Translations under genes and position numbers: made by a program | Notes under the pieces: model-generated | What the model saw: the letters and a program-made list of their open reading frames with translations, nothing else | Told to the model about the DNA's origin: nothing | The model's database searches: none | NCBI GenBank assembly: GCA_036852015.1 | Contig: JAANDG010000254.1 | Span: forward strand, 1-64,000 | Length of the DNA: 64,000 nt | Reading direction: 5' to 3' | From: Pelodera strongyloides | Lineage: Eukaryota; Nematoda; Chromadorea; Rhabditida; Rhabditidae | Shown here: positions 47,216 to 56,002 of the stretch, one piece after another | Layout: every line of letters begins with the position of its first letter | Position numbering within the stretch: the stretch's first letter is position 1

Positions 47216-48014
47216 GGTGCTACTGCCGTTGGGGGGGGGCACCAAATTTTTTTTGTAAAGGGCTAGCCGATCGAGCTTAAACTTCACCAAGATGGATAAC
47301 AGGCCATGCCGAATCGATCTACGCTATCAGTATTATCAAATTATCGATTTATTGATTTTTTTTTTCAAAATTTTTTTAGCTCCAAAAAGGGTTCTGGTCA
47401 CCCAATTTCGCTGAACCTTCTTCCCAAGGGGGTAACTGACCCTACACTGATTACTAACAATCGATCTAAGCCAAAATGTTCGGTCAAATCTATTTATTGA
47501 TTTTCCGTCTTCAGGGGTAACCCGACTAGTCGTAAACCACAATCAATCAGTAGAATTTAAAGAATAGGCACTTTGAGGGCTGGTCACAGTCATGAACATA
47601 CACTGCGTTTCCTTTCCACTCTACAAGCCCCTCGATGCATCCTCTCCTTACCACTCTGAACATGAACCGAAGCCTTCTAGGCATTTAACATTTAGTCAAG
47701 ACATTTAAGACTCTAGGCTTTACTTGAAAATCAATAAATAGAAAACAGACAGAAAACATTGGCTTTAACTATTTAGATCAGTTACGCTTAGTTTCTTACC
47801 CCCCTGGGAGGAAGGTTCAGCGAAATTGGGTGACCAGAACCCTTTTTGGAGCTGAAAAAAATTTTGAAAAAAAAATCAATAAATCGATAATTTGATAATA
47901 CTGATGGCGTAGATCGATTCGGCGTGGCCTGTTATCCATCTGGGTGAAGTTTCAGTCAGATCGGAGCACCCCTTCAAAAAAAATTTGGTGCCCCCCCCCA
48001 ACGGCAGTAGCACC
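47216..48014. mobile_element. 799 bp hAT-like element inserted in pol
   Basis: Inverted repeats of about 219 bp (47216-47434 and 47796-48014) begin GGTGCTACTGCCGTTGGGGG, with a run of nine G near each end. The exact 8 bp GTTGTTTC flanks the element (47208-47215 and 48015-48022), typical of hAT transposition. The centre is about 360 bp and non-coding. The arms differ at roughly 10% of positions near the ends and less inside. On the retroelement side the reading frames at the two flanks agree once the insertion and one target copy are discounted, so the break is due to this insertion alone. Confidence 0.9.
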
Positions 48015-48784
48015 GTTGTTTCAGCTGCTTGAATTAACGCTCCTGTTATCTTGTTTTTGACAACGACGTATTTTAATTCAGGAATATTGTTTTTTATGCG
48101 GTCCTCGTTTTCTGGGAACCTTTTCATAATGAACATGAGGACCACAGCGACCATTCTATAGATTTTTAGCAAATTATTTGTCCAATGTAGGTTAAAGATG
48201 GGGGCCATTTCTTTGGCTTTGGTTACGGTGGATGCTGTGACTTCTTTCACTTGTTGAGCTTCAGATCCTATGATTTGCTGAGCTGTTTCGCTTAATTTGC
48301 TGAAGTCTTCGAAAGCAAGATTTTTGGGCCAATGTTGTTTCTCTAACATTAACCATTGTGGTCCTTTCCACCAATTACTCGTATGTATTGACTCCGGTGT
48401 GAGTGATCTCGTGGTGTGGTCAGCTGGATTATCTGCCGAGTTCACGTGAATGAATTCTGTCTTGATGCCCTTTTCTTCGAAAGTTGCCATTTGACCACGA
48501 ATTTCTCTCACTCTATTTTCTACGAATTGTTTGTAACTTTTGTTGTTTTTAACCCAAAAGAGGGCAATTTCTGAGTCGGAGCAAAGGGTTATTTTGTTTA
48601 TATGCAGACCAATTTCATTTTCGACGTATTTTGCTAGCCTTGTTCCGATAAGTATGCTCATTAATTCTCCTCTTGGGATTGTCAGACCTTTAGCTGTACC
48701 TAATTTGGATTTGGACATCAGTAGGTTAGTCGTAACTTCTCCACTTGAATTGGTACTTCTTAAATAAATAACTGCTCCAAACAT
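48015..48784 (-). CDS. RNase H and connection region of Pol
   Basis: This carries the BEL/Pao RNase H block: IPRGELMSI, CSDSEIALFWV and HVNSADNPADHTTR (acidic and His positions of the RNase H fold), then WWKGPQWL. The open frame starts with Met at 48784, but sequence just upstream, in another frame, reads VVFTDASKR, the expected first RNase H strand. So there is a frame change near 48810. The frame continues into the inserted element to 47876, which is not part of the gene. Confidence 0.88.
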
Positions 48785-48810
48785 TCTTTTACTGGCATCT
48801 GTAAAAACTA

Positions 48811-49935
48811 CTAACTTGTTAAGTTCTCTCCTTTCGGTAGCTCGAAAGGACGTGGAATTTCCATGTCAGTTTCCTGAACTGATTTCTGAAATTTTCGAAA
48901 TTCTGTTTGAAGATCATTAGTTAGGGGTTCATCCCAAGCAACATTCTGCTTCCATATGTCTTGGATTAGCACTTTGCCAGGTGCATAGATTGGTGAGAAC
49001 AGACCTAATGGGTCAAATGTCTCAGCGAGGGCTCCAACTGCCTTTCGCTTAGTAATTACCTTGTCTGGAGGGATTAATTTTGCTTTCTTTATCGCAAACG
49101 TGTCTGTCTCGGTATTCAAATTGATTCCGAGGACTTTCTGCATTTTCTGAGGGTTACAGTCATTTTTGGGAACCTTGTTGATGACTGCGCAATTGCTAGA
49201 GTACTCTCTGAGATTCATGGACATATCCTGAAACAGTTTCTTAGATTCCTTGTAAAGTGGAACTAGTTGACTACTCTCTTTGAAAGGCATTACTAAGTTG
49301 TCAACGTATAGATCATTATGAATCGCTTTGGAAATTTCTGGTGATACTTTGCTCTTGTCTGCAAAGTATTGTATCGATCGACCTAACAGGAAAGGTGAAG
49401 CATTAATTCCGAACGGAATTCTAGTAAATCTCATAATGCGTATATTGTCCGGGCTTGGAGGTTTGTTTGGATTCTTTAGGAAAATGAATCGAGTTACATC
49501 TCGGTCGTCTTCATGTAGACGAATCGTGTGAAAGGCTTTCTCAACATCAGCTATCATAAGATTTTCAGTGACACGTGATCGTAATATCATTCCTGGGCTT
49601 TCGGGGAGTATTACAGGGCCCGCGTGCAGGCATTCATTTAGCGATCTTTTCCCTTTTTCGTGGGAAGATGCGTCGTAAACAATTCTGTGTTTAGTGGTGG
49701 TCGAATCCAACTTGGTTACGACCATGTAAGGCATAAAGTATACTGGGCCTTTGGCCTGTTTTGGTGCGTCTTCAATTATGCCAGTCATTTCTTGTACTTC
49801 CATGTTTTCGCAAATAGTTTTCCAAATTTGCGTGTTTTTTGACGCTGCTTCGTACTGCTGGAAGAAACGACTCATCGCTACTTTGTAATTGTTTCCTAAT
49901 TCTCTTTCTGCGCCTGTTTTCCAGGGCAGTTTCAC
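48811..49935 (-). CDS. Reverse transcriptase of Pol
   Basis: A 374-codon frame with BEL/Pao reverse transcriptase motifs: HRIVYDASS, LNECLHAGP, IADVEKAFHTIRL, RIPFGINASPFLLG and LYVDNLVM. The usual Tyr-x-Asp-Asp active site reads YVDN here. The Met at 49935 is probably not a real start: gag-protease continues upstream in another frame and overlaps by a few bases, so this is the middle of a Gag-Pol polyprotein after a frame change near 49940. Confidence 0.9.
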   Translation of the reverse strand: MKLPWKTGAERELGNNYKVAMSRFFQQYEAASKNTQIWKTICENMEVQEMTGIIEDAPKQAKGPVYFMPYMVVTKLDSTTTKHRIVYDASSHEKGKRSLNECLHAGPVILPESPGMILRSRVTENLMIADVEKAFHTIRLHEDDRDVTRFIFLKNPNKPPSPDNIRIMRFTRIPFGINASPFLLGRSIQYFADKSKVSPEISKAIHNDLYVDNLVMPFKESSQLVPLYKESKKLFQDMSMNLREYSSNCAVINKVPKNDCNPQKMQKVLGINLNTETDTFAIKKAKLIPPDKVITKRKAVGALAETFDPLGLFSPIYAPGKVLIQDIWKQNVAWDEPLTNDLQTEFRKFQKSVQETDMEIPRPFELPKGENLTS

Positions 49936-51323
49936 AGTAATTTCTCCTTCCTGTCCTGGGAGATGTTCACATTTTTATCAAAATGTTCTAGGACGTACGC
50001 ATCGTCCTCTGCTTCTTCAGCATCTTCATTTATGCCTATATTTTCTAGTTTCCACATTTGTTCCATGTCTTGGAGCTCTTCATTAATAGTCTTCATTGTG
50101 TTCATTCTGAGCGTATCAGTGTTTTGTGTACCACAAATAATGTAACCGAATCTTGTCGGAATTAGGTGCAACCCAGATGGAAGTTCGTAGTGTTTCTTTT
50201 CGTTCATCATTACGTTGAAGTATTGGTCCATGCCAAGGATCATATGGATCTCTTTATCCGTGGTATCTTGTGTTACCTGAATGTTTCTTTTCTTCAAGAA
50301 AGCTTTATCCTCCATGCTCAGTTCATGGGGTGACAATGATGTGGTAATTTCATCCCTTGTCATAAATAGGCATTTTAGTCCTCTGCCTTCGTCATCTAGT
50401 AATGTGGCTTCTACTTGATCCACAGTAAGGTGCTTCTTTTCGTTTCCAAAGAGCACAATGTTCATTTCAATTCCTGATTTGACCTTTTTAAGACTTAGCT
50501 CTTCTGCTATGTCTTTTCGTATAAAGCTGCTGTCAGCTCCGCTATCAATCATAGCGTTGAAAAGGAATACTTCTTGTCTTTTCTCATCGTATATTCCTGG
50601 GTTTATGATCATTAATAAGCCATTCTGATCTGACTGGTGCGTATTTTGTCTCGATTGTCTGTTCCCCCACGGGGTTGTATTGGCATTTCTATTGTTCTGG
50701 GTCTGACCTCGGGTGGGCCGATTAGCATTGGTGTCATCCTTGGGACATAGGATTGTTGCGTGATTATTCGCATTGCATTTGTCACAATTAAAGCGTGTCT
50801 GGCAGTTATATGTTGTGTGACCCTTTTTAAGGCATTTAAAGCATCGTTGCTGTTGCGAGAGTGCGTCTCTCTTTGATTGAAGTGTCTTATGATTACGACA
50901 TTCTGAAGGTCTGTGTCCTTCTTTGGCACAAAATACACAATACGGCAGTTTCGTATTGTTGAACTTCCCATTCATATTGGGGTTTCTTGGATTGTTTCTG
51001 TTAGGGTTGTACTGGCCGTTTCTCTGGCTCATGAAATTAGTGTTTTGTCCCTCTGGTTTCTGCCTATATGGGGTTCTTGGACCTCCGTTTGGTGGCTTGT
51101 TGAGATGGTTTCCCTGACCATATCTTTGGTTATTAGTGCCGGAGTAATTTCTGTACTCAATTTTGCCTCCTTGATTGGGCTGGTAGTTGCGCGCTGTGTA
51201 CACATTTGTTTCGTAGCTGTCATTTTTCATGGTATCGTCCATGTTTTCACGAGTTTGAATGATCAAGTCAATTTCGTCCATCATGACTTGAATTTCTCTG
51301 AATTGTGTTGATACTTTGTTCAA
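49936..51323 (-). CDS. Gag C-terminal zinc knuckles and aspartic protease
   Basis: The N-terminal part continues the DUF1759-type gag in a frame offset by one from the upstream gag frame. Then comes an Asn/Gln-rich linker and a zinc-binding segment with CVFCAKEGHRPSEC and CFKCLKKGHTTYNC knuckles plus a third CDKCNANNH. The protease follows, with active-site motif AMIDSGADSSF. A DUF1758-like region with ILGMDQYF follows. The frame ends at 49932, where it overlaps the reverse transcriptase frame. Confidence 0.88.
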
Positions 51324-52404
51324 TTCGTACCATACGCTTCGTGGGAATTTTTTGTTTAACTTCGATTATTATGAACTCTGAATCAAGGTCTTGCTCAAGT
51401 CGGTTGAGGCTTGCAAGTAGCGCGGCTAATTCATTGTATGTACTTCTCAGTTGACGTGTATTATCCTTAGATATGGGTACTTTTTTCAGTTTTTCATACA
51501 GTGCTTGGAGACGAGTGGTTCTGTTACCGAACGCTTTCTTTAGCGCTTCAATTGCTTGCGGGTAGGTAGATCCATCACTCTTAAATCTCCTGACTAGATC
51601 TGCAGCTCGATCTGTCACTATGTTTCTGAGCAGTGTAAGTTTGATTACGTCAGCTTCATTTGTGTCGTGTACTAACACTTTAAATGTTTCCCAGAATTCG
51701 TCCCATTTCTCGGGATTGCCGTTGAAAGGTGGTATGCGAACCGTGTTTAGTAATTGTTTCATTACGCCTGTAGTCCCACGTATTGGGCTTATGTCAGTAT
51801 CAGGGGTAAACAGTGATTCCGCTCTAGGAGTCGGTGTGCGTACTGTATGTTGACCTCTTCTTGAGGGTGGTTGAGGTGTGTAACCTTCTAAAAATATGTC
51901 ATCTATAGAGAAGGATTCCTCCTCAAATATGGTACTTTCAAAAGCTTGATTTGTTTTGATTCTTAAGTCGTCGTACAGATTACCGAGTTCATTCAGTTGT
52001 GTGACCATTTTGATTACTGAAGCGTCAAATTTTTTCTGTGTATCCTTAAAGTCTCTCCTAGCAGTCAGTTTTGCTTCAGGAGTCAGTTTGTCCATTAGGG
52101 CGAGTGCGGACCCTATTTTGTTATTCAGTTTTCCCATAATCCTATACCTGGCGTCTCGTTGTGATACTAAGTTCCCTGCAATATCTTTAATTTGTTCTAT
52201 GGTATCCATTTGTTGAGCTGCAATATGCTCTCGGGTTGTTATGTTATTTAGTATGTTCTTGAATTCGTCAAGGTATGCATGTATTTGTGCATTTACAGCT
52301 GTCAGTCCAGAGTAGATCGGTTGGTTCATTCTATTTGTATTGCTTCTTAGTCTTCTTGTGGGAGGGTCATCCATATCTCCGTCCGATTGATATTCAATGG
52401 CCAT
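51268..52404 (-). CDS. Gag N-terminal part (DUF1759-type)
   Basis: This starts with Met at 52404, about 330 bp downstream of the primer-binding site. A coiled-coil-rich first half leads to a DUF1759-type capsid region (PPFNGNPEKWDEFWETF, RNIVTDRAADLVRRF, YPQAIEALKKAFG), diagnostic of BEL/Pao gag. The frame leaves the family-like sequence near 51350, at an A-run (CAAAAAATTCCC), and reads into an unrelated tail. A frame change of one position there leads to the next gag frame. Either a one-base indel in the A-run or programmed frameshifting could explain it; the first is simpler. Confidence 0.88.
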   Translation of the reverse strand: MAIEYQSDGDMDDPPTRRLRSNTNRMNQPIYSGLTAVNAQIHAYLDEFKNILNNITTREHIAAQQMDTIEQIKDIAGNLVSQRDARYRIMGKLNNKIGSALALMDKLTPEAKLTARRDFKDTQKKFDASVIKMVTQLNELGNLYDDLRIKTNQAFESTIFEEESFSIDDIFLEGYTPQPPSRRGQHTVRTPTPRAESLFTPDTDISPIRGTTGVMKQLLNTVRIPPFNGNPEKWDEFWETFKVLVHDTNEADVIKLTLLRNIVTDRAADLVRRFKSDGSTYPQAIEALKKAFGNRTTRLQALYEKLKKVPISKDNTRQLRSTYNELAALLASLNRLEQDLDSEFIIIEVKQKIPTKRMVRIEQSINTIQRNSSHDGRN

Positions 52405-52716
52405 GATTGGTTGTTAAAGAATGCTCTACTTCTTCTCTCTCAATTACTTAGAATTTCGATTTGATTCTCTACCACTTTATGTACTTTCAGGTCCTTGCTC
52501 CTCTTACGAGGTTAGATAGGTCTTCTCGCTCTAACAAGGCGAATCGTATATTATGCTCTAACCCGAGGGTTCTGGCTGGTACAAAACTTCGTCTGACAAG
52601 ACGAAGTCTAGGCAAAAAAAAGAAAGCGGTGGTGAGAGAATGATGGGAGAAAGAAGAAAGCTAGTCAAAGGAATGTTAATTCAAAAGACTAGTGCCACGC
52701 GGTTTGGTTTATGTAA

Positions 52717-52734
52717 TTTAGGACGTGTGCACCA
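52717..52734 (-). promoter_or_regulatory. Primer-binding site
   Basis: The sequence directly inside the 5' LTR reads TGGTGCACACGTCC on the minus strand. It starts with the TGG expected for pairing to a tRNA 3' CCA. I could not identify the tRNA with confidence. Confidence 0.65.
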
Positions 52735-53233
52735 TGTGCGGGTTACTGTGTATGTATTGTGGATGTTGCTGCTGTGTAGTAAGGAACCCTGGTACAAATA
52801 TGTATTTATTTCAAATAAAGAAGACAGAAAAGAAACGAGACACTATGATTAGAGAATGCAAAGGTGGGAACGAATGAGACGGTAAAGGATTCGGACGTTC
52901 TAGCACTTAACACCTAGTGCTGCACTTAGAACTGCACTTAGAACTGCACTGCCTAAAACTACTTTCCGGGTCCCTTATATAGGGCCTCTCCCCTATGCGA
53001 ATTACGGAAGCAGTGGGACTGGTGCTACTCTCAAATTGGTGGCTGCGGGGATAATTAGCTTGGGTTTCAATGGGGGAAACCACTATACGATTTTGAAGTA
53101 TGCGTAACAAGCCACAAGTGGAGAATCCAAAATGAGCCACTATACGACTATAGTGAAAGGGAAATCCAAATGGTATGCAATACATGACAAATGGAAATAA
53201 TATGTTTGTAAATGTTGCCGAAGAGTCGGCACA
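52735..53233 (-). repeat. 5' LTR of the BEL/Pao element
   Basis: 499 bp, apparently identical to 38067-38565. On the minus strand, TATATAAG is at 52974-52981, about 255 bp into the LTR, which would place the RNA start about 30 bp further. Confidence 0.95.
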
Positions 53234-54130
53234 GATTTTCTGATTCTGGCGCAGACGGCGCAATCGCGGCGAAGTCTGGGCGCTGGCCTGGCGCAGGCTG
53301 TGCGCGGAAATGGGTGCGCAGCGTGCCTGTGGCGCACCGCCTTTTTCTTCGCGGCGCACCGTCTAGCGTTGCATAACTATGATTAACGTAGGTGCTTCCT
53401 CAGTTATGCTTTCGATTTAGAATTTCTTGTATGATTCCGATTTTGTAGTTTTTTTATGAATACCACTTTATTCAGACACCAGACGGCTGCGCCGCCTGAG
53501 GCGACCTTCTAGTACATTTTTATTTCATACATACGTGAAACGTTGATTCGATTCAAAAAAATAACGTGTGCTAAAATCCTCGCTTTCTTGCGCCTTTTGT
53601 TGCTCTAAATTTGCATGTTCTTTATATTTTAATCGAAGTACTTTGAGCGCCGCGGAAGCGCCCGAACGATATACCACATACATTCCGTATATGCAGCCTT
53701 TTTTTGTACTTTTATGAGGGGGCGCTCGGGATGTGAGATAGCTCAGTGCATGGGAACATGAACTACTGAACCAATCCTACTTCCTGAGCGTAACGCACAT
53801 CATCCAAACACACAATCAATCAATCAAACAAACAAACAAACAAACAAAGCTCCCAACTTTATATAATAATGCAATCATCACACAGACTTAAAGCATGTAG
53901 AATCCAGGGTCCCGTTTTTTCGGGTATGTTTTTTTCCAGAAGTAAGGTATTAAATTGCTGCTACTAGCTTTGGGGGGGGGCTTATTTTAAATGCTTGACT
54001 GTTTATTAGAAAGAGCGCAACGCCATTAGAGACGATGAAAGAATTCAATAGTCTTAACATTGGAAATAGTAAAGCAAAGATAATATGAAAAACGTATAGC
54101 GGTATAGCATATATAGCCACGAAATATGAA
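53234..54130. other. Right flank of the BEL element, no gene
   Basis: Starts with the second GATTT target copy, then a GC-rich stretch (CTGGCGCAGACGGCGC) whose inverse, TTTGCGCCAG, occurs just left of the element at about 38027-38036. So the retroelement may have landed inside a small inverted-repeat element. 53815-53850 is an (AAAC)n/(AATC)n microsatellite. Confidence 0.5.
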
Positions 54131-54139
54131 ACGGATCAT

Positions 54140-54400
54140 CGCAGCGTATTTGATGTCCTTCCGTTGGCCGCTACTCTCTTGTCCAAGCAGTTATTGAGCC
54201 ATCGATGCTCCCCACAGCGATATCCCCATCCAGTGCGTCTATCACGATTGGTCTGCTTTGGAATTTATCGTAATAGCCGAGTTGCACAGGTTGCGATCCG
54301 AGCGAATATGCCTGAAGTTCCAAGGGTTAGGCTCAGGCTTAGGCTTAGGCTTAGGCTTAGGCTTAGGCTTAGGCTTAGGCTTAGGCTATTCTAGATTTGT
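54140..54400 (+). repeat. Subtelomere-like block with TTAGGC array, copy 1
   Basis: 54140-54325 matches 63504-63710 at about nine positions in ten, and ends in about ten TTAGGC units (54330-54388). Downstream sequence (TATTCTAGATTTGTTGACAGC) is also shared. Copy 2 has the longer array. Confidence 0.85.
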
Positions 54401-54837
54401 TGACAGCACTATTCGTGACAGTTGTATTCTTTCGAGAGCTGCGCCGCGCATTCAAAATTACCAAATAGTTCTGTGCTTTGTATTGGCTGAAATCAACGTT
54501 GACATTGCAAGCGCAGAAAACAGAAAACTTTTAGCAATGTTTAGAGTTCTGACTACGGGGCCCTAGTTGTGGATCTTCATTTGACAATAACTTTTTTTGC
54601 CAACAACCAATTTTGCGTCAGCCGCCCACCAGCGTATTCACGTGCTTTGCTCACATAGTATTTGAATTTTTTGTGGGCGCCTCAGATTGAGCCTTCACAG
54701 TTCGGGCTCATAAGGAACTTTTTTTGCTATCTTATTATATAAAGGAGAAGAGTCTACTTGGTCTTTTGTTCGTATGCACGAAACGAAATCCTTTCATAAA
54801 GAAAATTTTCTATTGGCAAAGAGCATACAAAATCTTT

Positions 54838-54918
54838 GCCGCTGGCGGGATTCGAACCCACAGCAGTGCACAATCTCTCCCTTCACAGTCCAACGCTCTA
54901 CCTGCTGACAAGGGAAAT
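54838..54918 (-). other. tRNA-like fragment 1
   Basis: On the minus strand it has a D-arm/A-box-like GCAGGTAGAGCGTTGGACT and a T-arm/B box GTGGGTTCGAATCCCGC at tRNA-like spacing. The acceptor stem does not pair, so it is a tRNA-derived fragment or SINE head and not a tRNA gene. The plus-strand frame reading GGIRTH is the usual artefact of such sequence. Confidence 0.5.
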
Positions 54919-55077
54919 TCCTAGGTTCATATCGGAATTAAGAAAAGTTGTAATGCAAAAGTTGTAGAGAATTAAATTCTATTAAAGATGGCGCATTCAA
55001 AACGTGCGCGACGTAATTATCGAGCAATTACGCATAACCGTTCCTTATAAGCAGTCACAAGGACACAAGTTTCCATC

Positions 55078-55120
55078 TCAAGTGGCTCAGTGGATAGAGT
55101 GTCGGACTACAACCTGCTGA
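55078..55120 (+). other. tRNA-like fragment 2 (A-box part only)
   Basis: TGGCTCAGTGGATAGAGTG resembles a tRNA D-arm with A box, followed by CGGACTACAACC, like an anticodon arm. No B box follows. Confidence 0.35.
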
Positions 55121-55193
55121 GAAAGAGACGAGAGTTAACTTTTTACATTGTAGCAATCTTTTTAAAGTAGGGAAACAATCGGCCGAAGGCCGA

Positions 55194-55625
55194 TTCCACC
55201 AGTCGGAGAAGAGCCCGTAGTCTCTGGTGGTCTCCTTAACCGCGCAGCGCACCCCCAGCCAGGGGCGCTCGCCCCTTCTTTTTGCTCCCCTACGCGGCTG
55301 GCCGGTGCCCCCCTACACGGCTGGCCGGTGCCCCCTACGCGGCTGGCCGGTGTTGGTGGAGAGCGGATATAGTCGAAATTGCGCGGCTGCGTGCGCGGTT
55401 GGCTGGGGGCCCCCCTACGCGGCTGGGGGTGCGCTGCGCGGTTGAGGACGAGAGCCCCCGAGGCACCGCGCAGCCAGCCGCGGCCCCTCTGCGCGGTACG
55501 CGGCTGGCTACGCGTGCACTCGAATTTGCGCGGCTGGCTAGGCGTGCACTCCAATTTGCGCGGCTGGCTGCGCGGTGCGCTGCACACCCAGGAACATAGG
55601 GGCTCTTCGAACGGCTGGTCCTAAC
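55194..55625. repeat. GC-rich foldback with tandem GCGGCTGGC words
   Basis: The ends (CCAGTCGGAGAAGAGCCC left; inverse GGGGCTCTTCGAACGGCTGG right) enclose about 350 bp of GCGCGGCTGGCTNNGCG and CGGCTGGCCGGTGCCCCC repeats. A minimal version of the same ends, without the middle, is at 56711-56749. The open frames here are repeat artefacts. Confidence 0.65.
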
Positions 55626-55829
55626 ATAACCTAAAAATCTAATTTTCCATTTGCACGTGCTTGCGCAAGTATTGCTATTGGATGGGCAATTAGAATATCT
55701 CGACGCTCTGTCGGAATATCTCACAATCTCACCAAGTTTTAACCAGACGACTACGCAAATTGAAATTGTTTATTAGACTAAAAAATAAAATTGTTCAATT
55801 TGCCTGTCCGACTGTATAGCAAAATTTGA

Positions 55830-55981
55830 CAATAGCCCGTATTCTCGGTCGACGGGAACGTTCCGTTTGGGAAATCCTTTGTATGCAAATTTCTCGACTA
55901 TCTAGACTAGCTGGAGGAAAAATTTGCATACGAATGAGCTCCCAAACGAAACATTCCCGTCGACCCGAGAATACGGGCTAA
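55830..55981. mobile_element. Short palindromic element with TA ends
   Basis: TAGCCCGTATTCTCGGTCGA on the left is matched in inverse at the right (TCGACCCGAGAATACGGGC then TA). TA at both ends would fit a Tc1/mariner-type MITE. Confidence 0.65.
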
Positions 55982-56002
55982 TATTGCCGTCCGTATTTGG
56001 CG

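Larger units (their letters stand above)
38067..53233 (-). mobile_element. Env-bearing BEL/Pao LTR retroelement, 15.2 kb with nested insertions
   Basis: Structure on the minus strand: 5' LTR (52735-53233), primer-binding site, gag, protease, reverse transcriptase, RNase H, integrase, envelope, about 1.15 kb with an antisense gene, 3' LTR (38067-38565). The LTRs begin TG and end CA, are 499 bp each, and look identical on reading both, so insertion was recent. GATTT is duplicated at 38062-38066 and 53234-53238, as expected for this superfamily. The domain order, a DUF1759-type gag, an IPRGEL RNase H block and a DUF5641-type integrase tail identify BEL/Pao. Without the two insertions (799 and 2551 bp) it would be about 11.8 kb. 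It cannot be autonomous as read, because the frame changes several times and two insertions interrupt it. Confidence 0.95.

Noticed and set aside
54258..54566. Frames through the TTAGGC arrays (also at 63527-63817)
   Set aside because: They encode only Arg-Leu or Gly-Leu repeats from the telomeric unit.
54838..54918. Functional tRNA gene
   Set aside because: A-box and B-box parts are present on the minus strand but the acceptor stem does not pair.
55162..55625. Arg/Pro-rich proteins in both strands
   Set aside because: Products of the GC-rich tandem repeats of the foldback element.
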